A stretch of DNA of 15,144 nucleotides from Paracoccaceae bacterium (GTDB lineage: Bacteria; Pseudomonadota; Alphaproteobacteria; Rhodobacterales; Rhodobacteraceae), in contig JALSHK010000290.1 of NCBI GenBank assembly GCA_026982275.1, forward strand, positions 1 through 15,144, written 5' to 3'. Position 1 is the first letter of the stretch. Each line of letters begins with the position of its first letter. A program made the position numbers and the translations under genes. The notes under the pieces are model-generated. The model searched no databases and was not told where the DNA came from. It saw only the letters and a program-made list of their open reading frames with translations. Shown here one piece after another: positions 1 through 7,572 of the stretch.

Positions 1-1
1 C

Positions 2-307
2 CGCAAAATCAAAGGCAATATGGATATCGAGCTGGCGGTTGACGCGATGGAGCTGGCCCCGCATGTGGACCATATCGTGATCTTCTCGGGCGACGGGGAT
101 TTCCGGCCTGTGGTCGAAAGCCTTCAGCGCCAGGGGGTTCGGGTATCGGTGGTATCCACCATCCGTTCCAGCCCGCCAATGATCGCCGACGAGCTGCGCC
201 GCCAATGCGATAATTTCATCGAGCTGGACGAATTGCGCGATGTTGTAGGCCGCCCCACCCGCCCGGATAGCGGCATGGGCGCTTTTGAGGAAACCGAGAC
301 CCCGTGA
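2..307 (+). CDS. NYN domain protein (LabA/DUF88 family), 5'-truncated
   Basis: This is the C-terminal part of a PIN-like NYN domain protein; the frame is open to the left edge, so the start lies outside the window. The visible part contains KGNMDIELAVDAM followed by a hydrophobic strand and SGDGDF. This pattern is typical of LabA-like NYN proteins, where acidic residues (here D in the GNMD and GDGD motifs) form a metal-binding nuclease-like site. A further strand (VRVSVVST) and the ending with a DNFIELDEL stretch also fit the family. NYN proteins are thought to act on RNA, but the substrate of this one is unknown. Its TGA stop overlaps the GTG start of ispH (GTGA), which suggests translational coupling. 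The first ATG in view (position 20) lies inside the domain and is not the real start. Confidence 0.85.
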   Translation, partial: RKIKGNMDIELAVDAMELAPHVDHIVIFSGDGDFRPVVESLQRQGVRVSVVSTIRSSPPMIADELRRQCDNFIELDELRDVVGRPTRPDSGMGAFEETETP

Positions 308-1251
308 AGCCAAAGCTGACCATCTATCTCGCCGCGCCGCGCGGCTTTTGTGCCGGGGTTGATCGCGCCATCAAAGTGGTGGAAATGGCGATCGAGAAAT
401 GGGGCGCTCCGGTTTTTGTTCGCCACGAGATCGTGCATAACAAATATGTGGTAGACGGGCTGCGGGCCAAGGGCGCGGTTTTTGTCGAGAACCTTGCGGA
501 TTGCCCCGATGATCGTCCAGTGGTTTTTTCGGCGCATGGCGTGGCCAAATCGGTGCCCGAAGCGGCGGAAAAGCGCAATATGGTATATGTTGACGCCACC
601 TGCCCGCTGGTTTCCAAGGTGCATATGGAAGCCGCGCGCCATGCCGAAAACGGCCTGCGCCTGATCATGATCGGCCATAAAGGCCACCCCGAAACCATCG
701 GCACCATGGGGCAATTGCCGGACGGGCAGGTTCTGCTGGTAGAAACCGTGGCCGATGTGGCGAAGCTACAGGTTTCCGATCCTGACAAACTGGCCTTCAT
801 CACCCAAACCACCCTCAGCGTTGATGATGCAGCCGATATCATCGCCGCCCTGAAAGCGCGCTTTCCCGCCATCATCGGCCCGCGCAAAGAAGATATTTGC
901 TATGCCACCACCAACCGGCAGGCGGCCGTCCGCGAGATTGCACCGAAAATCGATGCGCTTCTGGTGATCGGAGCCGCCAATTCCTCAAATTCACGGCGAC
1001 TTGTCGAGGTAGGAGAAAAGGCGGGCTGCGCCTATGCGCAACTGGTGGATCGCGCCGCCAATATCGACTGGCGCGCGCTTGACGGCATAAAATCCATCGG
1101 CATTACCGCCGGTGCCTCGGCCCCCGAAGTGTTGATCGACGAGGTGGTTCAGGCCTTCGCTTCGCGCTACCGGATAACGACCGAGATCGTCGAAACCGCG
1201 GTCGAGACCATTTCATTCAACCTGCCGCGCGCCCTGCGCGAGCCGAAGTGA
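304..1251 (+). CDS. ispH: 4-hydroxy-3-methylbut-2-enyl diphosphate reductase (IspH/LytB)
   Basis: IspH is a cytosolic iron-sulfur enzyme that reduces HMBPP to isopentenyl and dimethylallyl diphosphate, the last step of the MEP isoprenoid pathway. The 315-residue protein has the family length. The three cluster ligands are visible: Cys16 (PRGFCAGVDRA), Cys100 (VDATCPLVSKVH) and Cys199 (DICYATTNRQ). The substrate-binding residues His45 (HEIVHNKYV), His78 (FSAHGV), His128 and Glu130 (GHKGHPE) are also present, as are the TQTTLS and SSNSRRLVEV segments. The start is GTG at 304, overlapping the stop of the upstream NYN gene; the N-terminus KLTIYLAAPRGFCAG aligns well with the family. Its own TGA overlaps the GTG start of rnhA, so the three genes probably form one operon. 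All key residues are intact and I expect an active enzyme. Confidence 0.97.
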   Translation: MKPKLTIYLAAPRGFCAGVDRAIKVVEMAIEKWGAPVFVRHEIVHNKYVVDGLRAKGAVFVENLADCPDDRPVVFSAHGVAKSVPEAAEKRNMVYVDATCPLVSKVHMEAARHAENGLRLIMIGHKGHPETIGTMGQLPDGQVLLVETVADVAKLQVSDPDKLAFITQTTLSVDDAADIIAALKARFPAIIGPRKEDICYATTNRQAAVREIAPKIDALLVIGAANSSNSRRLVEVGEKAGCAYAQLVDRAANIDWRALDGIKSIGITAGASAPEVLIDEVVQAFASRYRITTEIVETAVETISFNLPRALREPK

Positions 1252-1712
1252 GCCTACCCGTGCCGGAGCTATATATCTATACCGATGGTGCCTGCTCGGG
1301 CAATCCCGGACCCGGCGGTTGGGGCGCGTTGCTGATCGCAAAAAGCGGCAACAAAATACTGAAATCGCGTGAGATTTTCGGGGGTGAAGCCGAAACAACA
1401 AATAACCGGATGGAGCTGACCGCCGCGATCGAGGGGCTGAACGCGCTGGAACGGGAAAGCACTGTTACCGTGATTACCGACAGCTCGTATGTGAAAGACG
1501 GCATTTCCAAATGGCTGCATGGCTGGAAGAAAAACGGCTGGAAAACCGCCGCCAAAAAGCCGGTGAAAAACGAAGACCTCTGGAAGGCGCTGGATCAGGC
1601 GCAAGCGCGGCATCAGGTGCAATGGGAATGGGTAAAGGGCCATGCCGGCCATGCCGAGAACGAGCGCGCCGATGGTTTGGCCAATAGGGGGATGGCCCCC
1701 TTCAAGGGCTGA
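1248..1712 (+). CDS. rnhA: Ribonuclease HI
   Basis: RNase HI cuts the RNA strand of RNA-DNA hybrids during replication and R-loop removal in the cytosol. The 154-residue product matches the usual length of about 150-155. The DEDD catalytic set is complete: Asp13 in YTDGACSGNPGPGG, Glu56 in TTNNRMELTAAI, Asp78 in VITDSSYVKDG and Asp142 in ENERADGLA. The catalytic-loop His132 is in VKGHAGH. The basic, Trp-rich hybrid-binding protrusion is visible around residues 88-104 (KWLHGWKKNGWKTAAKK). The start is GTG at 1248, overlapping the ispH stop codon (GTGA). The stop codon directly abuts the stop codon of the leftward gene that follows, so there is no room for a separate terminator between them. 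Confidence 0.97.
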   Translation: MSLPVPELYIYTDGACSGNPGPGGWGALLIAKSGNKILKSREIFGGEAETTNNRMELTAAIEGLNALERESTVTVITDSSYVKDGISKWLHGWKKNGWKTAAKKPVKNEDLWKALDQAQARHQVQWEWVKGHAGHAENERADGLANRGMAPFKG

Positions 1713-1952
1713 TTATTTCTTTCTTTCGATGAAGTATTTATAGCCATAAATCAGCGCGGCCACTCCCAAAAGCGCCCCGATAAAACCGGCTGCCACCCCC
1801 AGCACCGCCAACAACACCCGCAACATCAGCCCGCCGAGCAGCGCGCCGACAACCCCGAGCGCAATGGTCTGCGCGAGGCCAAGTTCGATCTTGAGCAGAC
1901 GCGTGCCGACAAAGCCAGCCGCCGCGCCCAGAATTATCCAATAAAATAACAT
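1713..1952 (-). CDS. Small glycine-rich membrane protein, GlsB/YeaQ/YmgE-like
   Basis: This is a 79-residue, very hydrophobic protein with two or three predicted membrane helices (about residues 2-20, 26-48 and 49-72) rich in Gly-xxx-Gly spacing (ILGAAAGFVGT, GVVGALLGGL, GAAGFIGALLG-like). It ends in a basic tail (YKYFIERKK). Length and glycine pattern resemble the GlsB/YeaQ/YmgE family, formerly called transglycosylase-associated proteins, which are stress-linked inner-membrane proteins of unclear biochemical role. The match is by general pattern, not by a diagnostic motif. The ATG is preceded by a good ribosome binding site (GGAGGG on the minus strand, 1958-1964 region). It lies tail to tail with rnhA with no gap and 62 bases after the end of the leftward fmt gene, so it could be read from its own promoter or as the last gene of the fmt cluster. 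Confidence 0.7.
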   Translation of the reverse strand: MLFYWIILGAAAGFVGTRLLKIELGLAQTIALGVVGALLGGLMLRVLLAVLGVAAGFIGALLGVAALIYGYKYFIERKK

Positions 1953-2014
1953 TTCCGCCCTCCAGTTATGCTTCCCTATAGATGGGGGTTCATGCCCGGG
2001 ATTTCCAGCACAGC

Positions 2015-2920
2015 CTATTCAAGCACCACCCCGCGAAGCGGCGATTGCCCGCGCAGAAAATCCTCTGCCGCCATCGCGCCCTTGCCCGCGCGCTGCAACC
2101 GCAGCAGCCGAACTGCCCCCAGACCACACCCCACCTCAAGCCTGTCATCCAGAATTTCGCCGGGCTTGCCGGCACCATCGCTCCGGCCACTCTCCAGGAT
2201 TTTTACCCGCTCGCCATTCATTTTGCACCAGGCCCCGGGAAAGGGTGACAGTCCGCGGATCTGTCGATCCACGAATTCCGCCGGTTTCCGCCAGTCAATT
2301 CGAGCCTCGTCCTTGTCAATTTTATGCGCATAGGTCACACCCGTCTCCGATTGTGGTTTAGCATTGAACTTTCCATCTTCCAGCACCTGCACGATCAGCT
2401 TTGAGCCGATAGCCGCCAGACGGTCATGCAGGGATTTCGCTGTATCTTCCGCGAAAATCCGAGCGGTCTGACAAGCAATCACCGGTCCTGTATCCAGCCC
2501 GGCTTCCATCTGCATAATACAGACACCGGTCTTGGCATCCCCCGCCATGATCGCCCGCTGGATCGGTGCCGCCCCGCGCCAGCGCGGTAGCAGGGAGGCG
2601 TGGATATTCAAGCAGCCCAAGCGCGGCATATCCAGAATATCCTGCGGCAAAATCAGGCCATAGGCGACCACAACCGCGACATCCGCCTTATGGCTGTCAA
2701 ATTTCGCCCTGTCGGATTCGCTCTTGAAATTCAAAGGCGTATATACCTGAAGCCCCAGCTCCTCCGCGGCTTTCTGCACCGGGCTTGGCCGCAGCTGTTT
2801 GCCCCGCCCCGCCTTGCGCGGGGGCTGCGAATATATCGCGACCACCTCATGCCCCGCCCCGTGCAGCGCTTGCAAAACCTGCACCGAAAATTCCGGCGTT
2901 CCCATAAAGATGATCCGCAT
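2015..2920 (-). CDS. fmt: Methionyl-tRNA formyltransferase
   Basis: Fmt transfers the formyl group from 10-formyltetrahydrofolate to initiator Met-tRNA, marking it for translation initiation. The 301-residue protein starts MRIIFMGTPEFS, the family signature. It contains the catalytic set Asn106 and His108 (LNIHASLLPRWRG) and Asp143 (EAGLDTGPV). The RGAAPIQRAI segment and the C-terminal tRNA-binding OB-like domain (from about residue 205, with ARIDW and IRGLSPFPGAW) are present. Length and residues point to an active enzyme. It is the third gene of a leftward cluster with two deformylase genes and starts only 3 bases after the stop of the second one, so transcription and probably translation are coupled. 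The pairing of fmt with def is a common bacterial arrangement because Def removes the formyl group that Fmt adds. Confidence 0.97.
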   Translation of the reverse strand: MRIIFMGTPEFSVQVLQALHGAGHEVVAIYSQPPRKAGRGKQLRPSPVQKAAEELGLQVYTPLNFKSESDRAKFDSHKADVAVVVAYGLILPQDILDMPRLGCLNIHASLLPRWRGAAPIQRAIMAGDAKTGVCIMQMEAGLDTGPVIACQTARIFAEDTAKSLHDRLAAIGSKLIVQVLEDGKFNAKPQSETGVTYAHKIDKDEARIDWRKPAEFVDRQIRGLSPFPGAWCKMNGERVKILESGRSDGAGKPGEILDDRLEVGCGLGAVRLLRLQRAGKGAMAAEDFLRGQSPLRGVVLE

Positions 2921-2923
2921 CGC

Positions 2924-3424
2924 CTATCCCCGCTTCCGGTTTTTTCTGTGCTTGGCCAGCAGCATTTTCCGCTTCACAGGGCTTAGGTGATCGATAAACA
3001 GTTTACCGTTTAAGTGATCCACCTGATGCTGCACAGATGTGGCCCATAGCCCAACAAAATCCTGTTCCTCCGGCTCACCATCCTCATTCAAAAACCGCAC
3101 GGTCACGCCGCGCGGCCGCTCCACCATGGCCCAAAGATCAGGAATATTCGGGCTGCCCTCCTCGCGCGGGTTCAGCGTGGCGGAAGCATGCAATATCTCG
3201 GGATTAGCCATTTTCAGCGGAGATTTTCGCCCTTCAGACGCATCCACAACAATCAGCCGCCGCATTTCCCCGATCTGCGGAGCCGCCAGCCCCACGCCGG
3301 GCATGGCATACATCGCCCGCAGCATTTCTTCCCATACCGCGCGCACCCTTTCATCCACCTTTTCCACCGGATCGCATACCTGCCGCAATCTGGGGTCGGG
3401 GTAGATCAGAAAAGGCCGGTTCAT
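2924..3424 (-). CDS. Peptide deformylase paralog with degenerate active site
   Basis: This 166-residue protein has the full fold length of peptide deformylase and keeps motif 1 (GVGLAAPQ, residues 43-50). Motif 2, normally EGCLS, reads EGSPN (89-93), so the metal-binding Cys is Ser91. Motif 3, normally HExDH, reads HQVDH (133-137), so the catalytic Glu is Gln134; the two metal-ligand histidines remain. In known deformylases the Cys is a ligand of the catalytic iron or zinc and the Glu is the general base. Normal deformylation is therefore unlikely. The gene has no frameshift or stop and ends in a basic tail (KHRKNRKRG), so it looks maintained rather than decaying. Its ATG overlaps the stop of the canonical def (ATGA) and fmt follows after 3 bases. 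It may bind nascent chains or ribosomes without catalysis, but that is an inference. Automatic annotation would probably call it def. Confidence 0.9.
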   Translation of the reverse strand: MNRPFLIYPDPRLRQVCDPVEKVDERVRAVWEEMLRAMYAMPGVGLAAPQIGEMRRLIVVDASEGRKSPLKMANPEILHASATLNPREEGSPNIPDLWAMVERPRGVTVRFLNEDGEPEEQDFVGLWATSVQHQVDHLNGKLFIDHLSPVKRKMLLAKHRKNRKRG

Positions 3425-3942
3425 TCGCCCCGCGCCCGCTCTTTTTTCAGCTTTTTCATCTTGGCCGTAATCATCCGGCGCTTGATCCCCGAAAGGTAAT
3501 CAAGAAACAGCGTCCCGTCCAGATGGTCCAGCTCATGCTGGGCGCAGGTGGCGGCCATGCCGACAAATTCTTCTTCGTGATCCTTGCCATCAATATCTTT
3601 GAACACCATGCGAACAGCCGCCGGACGGGTCACATCCTCGTAAATTCCGGGGATCGAAAGACAGCCCTCCTCATAGGTATTTTCCTCTTCCGAGACCCAT
3701 GTAATACGCGGATTGATCAGCACGCGCGGCTCGGGCGCAACTTCTTTTGCCGCCACGTCCATCACGAAAAGCCGTTCAAGAACACCGACTTGCGGCGCGG
3801 CCAGCCCGATGCCCGGCGCGTCATACATGGTTTCGAGCATGTCGGATGCCAGCTTGCGCAGTTCGGGCGATACCCCGCTCACCGGCTCGCAAATCTTTTT
3901 CAGACGCGGGTCCGGATGGATAATAATTCTCTTAAGGCTCAT
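3421..3942 (-). CDS. def: Peptide deformylase, canonical
   Basis: Peptide deformylase removes the N-formyl group from nascent proteins at the ribosome. The 173-residue product has all three signature motifs: GIGLAAPQ (44-51), EGCLS (92-96, metal ligand Cys94) and HELDH (136-140, with His136 and His140 as metal ligands and Glu137 as base). The start is ATG at 3942, giving MSLKRIIIHPDPRLKK, a typical N-terminus. It is the first gene of the leftward def / def-paralog / fmt cluster, and its stop overlaps the start of the paralog. A basic C-terminal helix (KRRMITAKMKKLKKERARGE) fits the ribosome-binding extension known in this family. The 99-base gap to the divergent C-S lyase gene must hold its promoter. 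A rightward open frame covers the opposite strand but is only an extension of the neighbouring gene's frame. Confidence 0.97.
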   Translation of the reverse strand: MSLKRIIIHPDPRLKKICEPVSGVSPELRKLASDMLETMYDAPGIGLAAPQVGVLERLFVMDVAAKEVAPEPRVLINPRITWVSEEENTYEEGCLSIPGIYEDVTRPAAVRMVFKDIDGKDHEEEFVGMAATCAQHELDHLDGTLFLDYLSGIKRRMITAKMKKLKKERARGE

Positions 3943-4029
3943 GGGGTTGATTTAATAGATACGATGCGCGCGCGCAAGGGGATGATTCAGGGGTTTTCCT
4001 TGCTGGCTGATAGAGCTAGCCTAGGCAAA

Positions 4030-4036
4030 AAGGAGA
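4030..4036 (+). promoter_or_regulatory. Ribosome binding site fixing the start of the C-S lyase gene
   Basis: The purine-rich run AAGGAGA sits 5 bases before the ATG at 4042. It settles the start against the much longer open frame that reaches back to 3523 through the antisense strand of def. Confidence 0.8.
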
Positions 4037-4041
4037 GACCG

Positions 4042-5214
4042 ATGGCGAATTTTGACGAAGTGATCGACCGGCGCGGCAGCCATTCTGTAAAGTGGGATGT
4101 GATGGAAGCGGTCTATGGGGTGTCGCCGGAGGAGGGGCTTTCCATGTGGGTGGCGGATATGGACTTTCGCCCGCCGCAAGCCGTGACCGAGACGCTGCAA
4201 TCCATGGTTGATCACGGGGTGCATGGATATTACGCGCCCGACACCAGCTACAAGGCAGCGGTCTGCAGCTGGATGGAATCGCGCCATGGCTGGAAGATCG
4301 AACCGGAGTGGATTTCAACCACCCACGGGCTGGTAGCCGCCGTTGCGCTCGCGCTTCAGGCCTATACCGATGCGGGGGACGGGGTGATCCTGTTTACGCC
4401 GGTTTATCATGCTTTTGCCAAGATGATTAACAATAATGATCGCAAGGTGATCGAGGCGGAAATGCCGGTTGTAAATGGCCGCTATGAAATGGATCTGCCG
4501 GAGCTGGAGGCGGCGCTGGATGGCAGCGAGAAGATGCTGATCCTTTGCTCGCCGCATAATCCGGGGGGGCGGGTCTGGTCTGAAGCCGAATTGCGGGCCG
4601 TGGCCGGTTTTTGCCAAAAGCATGATCTGGTTCTGGTATCCGACGAGATTCATCACGATCTGGTTTTCTCGCCTGCCAGGCACCGGATGATGGCGCTGGC
4701 CGCTCCGGAAATTGCCGATCGGCTGGTGACGTTGGTCGCCGCCTCCAAGACCTTCAATCTGGCCGGCGGGATGACAGGAGCGGTGGTTATTTCCGATCCT
4801 GCATTGCGGGCGAAATTTACCAGGGCGCATCAGGCGGCAGGGGCTTCGCCCAACCGGTTTGGCATGATGATGACCGAAGCTGCCTATAACGAAGGCGAGG
4901 CATGGCTGGAAGAATTACTGGCCTATCTGGAAGAAAACCGGCGGATTTTTGATGCCGGGGTGAATGCCATCCCCGGGGTTAAATCCATGAAGCTGGAAAG
5001 CACCTATCTGGCATGGGTCGATTTTGCCGGCACCGGCATGGCGATGGACGAGGTGATTTCGCGCGTGCAAGGCAGCGCAAAAATCGCGGCCAACTATGGC
5101 GAGAGCTTTGGTAAAGGCGGCGATAATTTCCTGCGGTTCAACCTTGGCTGCCCCCGCTCCATGGTAAAAGACGCGGTGAAACGCCTGCAAGATGCCTTCA
5201 AAGATTTACAATAA
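4042..5214 (+). CDS. PatB/MalY-type PLP-dependent C-S lyase (cystathionine beta-lyase-like aminotransferase fold)
   Basis: This 390-residue fold-type I PLP enzyme belongs to the MalY/PatB branch. These enzymes cleave the C-S bond of cystathionine or other cysteine conjugates to a thiol, pyruvate and ammonia. Visible marks are SMWVADMDF (34-42), HGYYAPD (61-67), the SPHNPGGRVW segment (170-179), Asp201 in SDEIHHDL for the PLP ring nitrogen, and the Schiff-base Lys236 in AASKTFNLAGG. FLRFNLGCPR near the C-terminus holds the arginine for the substrate carboxylate. The open frame extends 173 codons upstream, antisense to def. The start at ATG 4042 is chosen because AAGGAGAG (4030-4036) lies 5 bases before it and because the homology starts there. 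An exporter gene follows 62 bases later. The exact substrate cannot be told from sequence. Confidence 0.9.
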   Translation: MANFDEVIDRRGSHSVKWDVMEAVYGVSPEEGLSMWVADMDFRPPQAVTETLQSMVDHGVHGYYAPDTSYKAAVCSWMESRHGWKIEPEWISTTHGLVAAVALALQAYTDAGDGVILFTPVYHAFAKMINNNDRKVIEAEMPVVNGRYEMDLPELEAALDGSEKMLILCSPHNPGGRVWSEAELRAVAGFCQKHDLVLVSDEIHHDLVFSPARHRMMALAAPEIADRLVTLVAASKTFNLAGGMTGAVVISDPALRAKFTRAHQAAGASPNRFGMMMTEAAYNEGEAWLEELLAYLEENRRIFDAGVNAIPGVKSMKLESTYLAWVDFAGTGMAMDEVISRVQGSAKIAANYGESFGKGGDNFLRFNLGCPRSMVKDAVKRLQDAFKDLQ

Positions 5215-5276
5215 TAGAACATATTCCTGCATTTATGCCGGGAAACCACCACAATTCGAACAAGACAGGAAAATGC

Positions 5277-6512
5277 GTGCCCCTTCGCGAGACCCCTCTA
5301 TGGCTGGATAAAACATCGCCGCCCCATGTGACGACACTGGTGGTGATCGCAGGGGTTTCCGCCCTGAGCATGAATATTTTCCTGCCCGCCCTGCCTAGCA
5401 TGGCCAGCTATTTTGAGGCCGATTATGCCTTGGTCCAATTGGCTATATCGGCTTATCTCGGGGTGACAGCTCTGTTGCAAATCATCATCGGGCCGCTTTC
5501 GGATCGCTACGGGCGCAGGCCGGTTTTGCTGGTGGGCATAGGCACATTTGTATTTGCCACCCTTGGCTGCGTGTTTTCCACCAGCATTGAATCGCTGCTG
5601 TTTTTCCGCATGCTGCAGGCGGGGGTCGCCTCGGGGATTGTGCTTTCCCGCGCGATAGTGCGCGATATGGTGCCGCCCGAGCAGGCCGCCAGCATGATCG
5701 GATATGTAACCATGGGCATGTCTGTGGTGCCGATGATCGGCCCCGCGCTTGGCGGCGTGCTGAACGAGGCCTTTGGCTGGCAGGCCAGCTTTGTGATGCT
5801 CGGGGTTTTGGGCCTGGTGGTGTGGGGGCTGGTATGGCTGGATTTGGGCGAGACCAACCGCGACAAAAGCGATAGTTTTGGCGCGCAATTCCGCGCGTAT
5901 CCCGATCTGGTGCGCTCGCGGCGGTTTTGGGGTTATGCGCTGACGGCCGGTTTTGCCTCGGGGGCGTTTTTTGCTTTTCTGGGTGGTGCGCCTTTTGTCT
6001 CCACCGTTATTCTGGGCCTGAATTCCGCCGAGATGGGCGGCTATTTCGGCATTGTTGCCTTTGGCTATATGGCGGGGAATTTCCTTTCCGGCCGCTATGC
6101 ACGGCGCGCGGGCATTAACCGGATGATGCTGAGCGGCAGCATCGTGGCGGCCAGCGGTGCGCTGATCAGCATGGGGCTGTTCGAGGCCGGTATTCTGCAC
6201 CCGCTCTCGTTGTTTGGTCCGATGTTTCTGGTCGGGGTGGGCAATGGCCTGACCCTGCCCAGCGCCAATGCCGGCATGATTTCGGTGCGGCCCAAGCTGG
6301 CGGGCAGCGCCTCGGGGCTGGGCGGGGCGATCATGATCGGCGGTGGCGCGGCGCTTTCGGCCCTTACCGGCGTGATCCTGAGCGAAAAAAGCGGGGCGCT
6401 GCCGCTCTTTTTGCTGATGCTCGCGGTTTCCATTCTCGCGGTGCTGACCAGCCTATATGTGATTCGCGTGGCACGGCAAGCCGGGGCGCTGGGGGCCGAG
6501 CTGCCGGACTAA
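5277..6512 (+). CDS. MFS multidrug/efflux transporter, Bcr/CflA family
   Basis: This is an inner-membrane proton-driven exporter of the DHA1 (Bcr/CflA) group, about 411 residues with twelve predicted membrane helices. The first helix carries ALSMNIFLPALPSM, typical of Bcr/CflA. Motif A between helices 2 and 3 reads GPLSDRYGRRPV (72-83), and SRAIVRDM (124-131) is the family segment after helix 4. GPALGGVLNEAFGW (155-168) lies at helix 5. I prefer the GTG at 5277, which has AGGAAA a few bases before it. An in-frame ATG at 5235 would add 14 hydrophilic residues and has no visible ribosome binding site. The gene follows the C-S lyase in the same direction and could be co-transcribed with it. Known members export drugs, and some export cysteine-pathway compounds; the substrate here is unknown. 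Confidence 0.88.
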   Translation: MPLRETPLWLDKTSPPHVTTLVVIAGVSALSMNIFLPALPSMASYFEADYALVQLAISAYLGVTALLQIIIGPLSDRYGRRPVLLVGIGTFVFATLGCVFSTSIESLLFFRMLQAGVASGIVLSRAIVRDMVPPEQAASMIGYVTMGMSVVPMIGPALGGVLNEAFGWQASFVMLGVLGLVVWGLVWLDLGETNRDKSDSFGAQFRAYPDLVRSRRFWGYALTAGFASGAFFAFLGGAPFVSTVILGLNSAEMGGYFGIVAFGYMAGNFLSGRYARRAGINRMMLSGSIVAASGALISMGLFEAGILHPLSLFGPMFLVGVGNGLTLPSANAGMISVRPKLAGSASGLGGAIMIGGGAALSALTGVILSEKSGALPLFLLMLAVSILAVLTSLYVIRVARQAGALGAELPD

Positions 6513-6537
6513 CCCCTTCGCAGGTGCAGCATTTTTT
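6500..6537 (+). terminator. Possible weak rho-independent terminator after the MFS gene
   Basis: GCTGC (6500-6504) can pair with GCAGC (6526-6530) and is followed by A and six T residues (6532-6537). The stem is only 5 bp with a 21-base loop that contains the stop codon, so the call is weak. It lies directly before the TTGACA box of the mcl1 promoter. Confidence 0.3.
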
Positions 6538-6539
6538 AG

Positions 6540-6568
6540 TTGACATGGGTGCGCAAGATTGTGATCAA
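6540..6568 (+). promoter_or_regulatory. Probable sigma70-type promoter of mcl1
   Basis: A perfect TTGACA (6540-6545) is followed after 17 bases by GATCAA (6563-6568), a poor -10 box; an 18-base spacing would give ATCAAT. It lies 42 bases before the mcl1 ATG at 6610. The -35 is strong and the -10 weak, which could mean that an activator is needed. Confidence 0.45.
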
Positions 6569-6609
6569 TGCTGACAGATTATCGCAACAAAATATCACAG
6601 GAAATCAAT

Positions 6610-7572
6610 ATGAGCTTCAAAATCCAGCCCGCCAGCCCCGCCCGGCCAAATCGCTGCCAGCTTTTCGGCCCCGGCTCCCGCCCTGCGATTTTCGAGAAAA
6701 TGGCCGCCAGCGCGGCCGATGTGATCAACCTCGATCTGGAAGACAGCGTATCGCCCGATGACAAGCCAGAGGCGCGGCGCAATGTGATCAAGGCGGTGAA
6801 TGAAATCGACTGGGGCAACAAAACCCTTTCGGTGCGCATTAACGGGCTGGATACGCCATTCTGGTATCGCGATGTGGTGGATCTGCTGGAGCAAACCAAT
6901 GGCCGGCTTGACCAGATCATGATTCCGAAGGCAGGGAATGCCGGCGATATCTATGCGGTGGATGCACTGGTTTCGGCGATTGAAATGGGCAAACAGGCCG
7001 AAAAAGCCATTAATTTCGAGGTCATTATCGAAACCGCCGCCGGCCTCGCCCATGTTGAAGAGATCGCCGCTGCCAGCCCGCGCATGCAGGCCATGAGCCT
7101 TGGCGCGGCGGATTATGCAGCCTCTATGGGCATGCAAACCACCGGCATTGGCGGCACACAGGAAAACTATTATATGCTCACGCCGGACGGGCAAAAACAC
7201 TGGTCCGATCCCTGGCATGCGCCTATCGTTGCCATCGTCGCCGCCTGCCGGACCCACGGGCTATTGCCGGTAGACGGGCCTTTTGGCGATTTTTCCGATG
7301 ATGCGGGCTATATGGCACAGGCCCGCCGCTCGGCCACCCTTGGCATGGTCGGAAAATGGGCGATCCATCCCAAGCAGATCGCGCTGGCCAACGAGGTGTT
7401 TACCCCCTCCGAGGCCCAGATCATCGAAGCCCGGGAGATTCTGGCAGCCATGCAGCAGGCCAAGGCCGAGGGCCAGGGAGCGGCTGTCTATAAGGGGCGA
7501 CTGGTGGATATAGCCTCGATCAAGCAGGCCGAGGTGATCGTGAAACAGGCGGAACTAGTCAAGCAACGGTAG
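6610..7572 (+). CDS. mcl1: L-malyl-CoA/beta-methylmalyl-CoA lyase
   Basis: This 320-residue HpcH/HpaI (CitE-like) lyase is close in length and sequence to Rhodobacter Mcl1. That enzyme reversibly cleaves L-malyl-CoA to acetyl-CoA and glyoxylate, and (2R,3S)-beta-methylmalyl-CoA to propionyl-CoA and glyoxylate, in the ethylmalonyl-CoA pathway. Visible marks are CQLFGPGSRPAIFEKMAAS (16-34), NLDLEDSV (40-47) and SVRINGLDT with Arg76. The Mg-binding pair is Glu141 (VIIETAAG) and Asp168 (SLGAADYAASMGMQTTG). GGTQENYY, DGPFGDFSD and KWAIHPKQ follow. The start at ATG 6610 is preceded by ACAGGAAATC and gives the known N-terminus MSFKIQPASPARPNRC; an upstream in-frame ATG at 6568 would add 14 residues. 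The close Mcl1 match separates it from citrate lyase beta subunits. Its 3' end overlaps the convergent AraC-type gene by 18 bases. Confidence 0.93.
   Translation: MSFKIQPASPARPNRCQLFGPGSRPAIFEKMAASAADVINLDLEDSVSPDDKPEARRNVIKAVNEIDWGNKTLSVRINGLDTPFWYRDVVDLLEQTNGRLDQIMIPKAGNAGDIYAVDALVSAIEMGKQAEKAINFEVIIETAAGLAHVEEIAAASPRMQAMSLGAADYAASMGMQTTGIGGTQENYYMLTPDGQKHWSDPWHAPIVAIVAACRTHGLLPVDGPFGDFSDDAGYMAQARRSATLGMVGKWAIHPKQIALANEVFTPSEAQIIEAREILAAMQQAKAEGQGAAVYKGRLVDIASIKQAEVIVKQAELVKQR

Noticed and set aside
3523..4041. Long in-frame extension of the C-S lyase reading frame upstream of 4042
   Set aside because: It is antisense to the canonical def gene, and a strong ribosome binding site and family homology both place the start at 4042.
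3943..4041. Possible promoter boxes for def (TTGCGC and TATTAA on the minus strand)
   Set aside because: The spacing is poor (14 bases) and the GC alternation makes chance matches likely, so it is not listed as a feature.
5298..6200. 300-codon minus-strand open frame
   Set aside because: It is antisense to the MFS transporter and has the His/Gln/Arg-rich composition expected from reversed membrane-helix codons.
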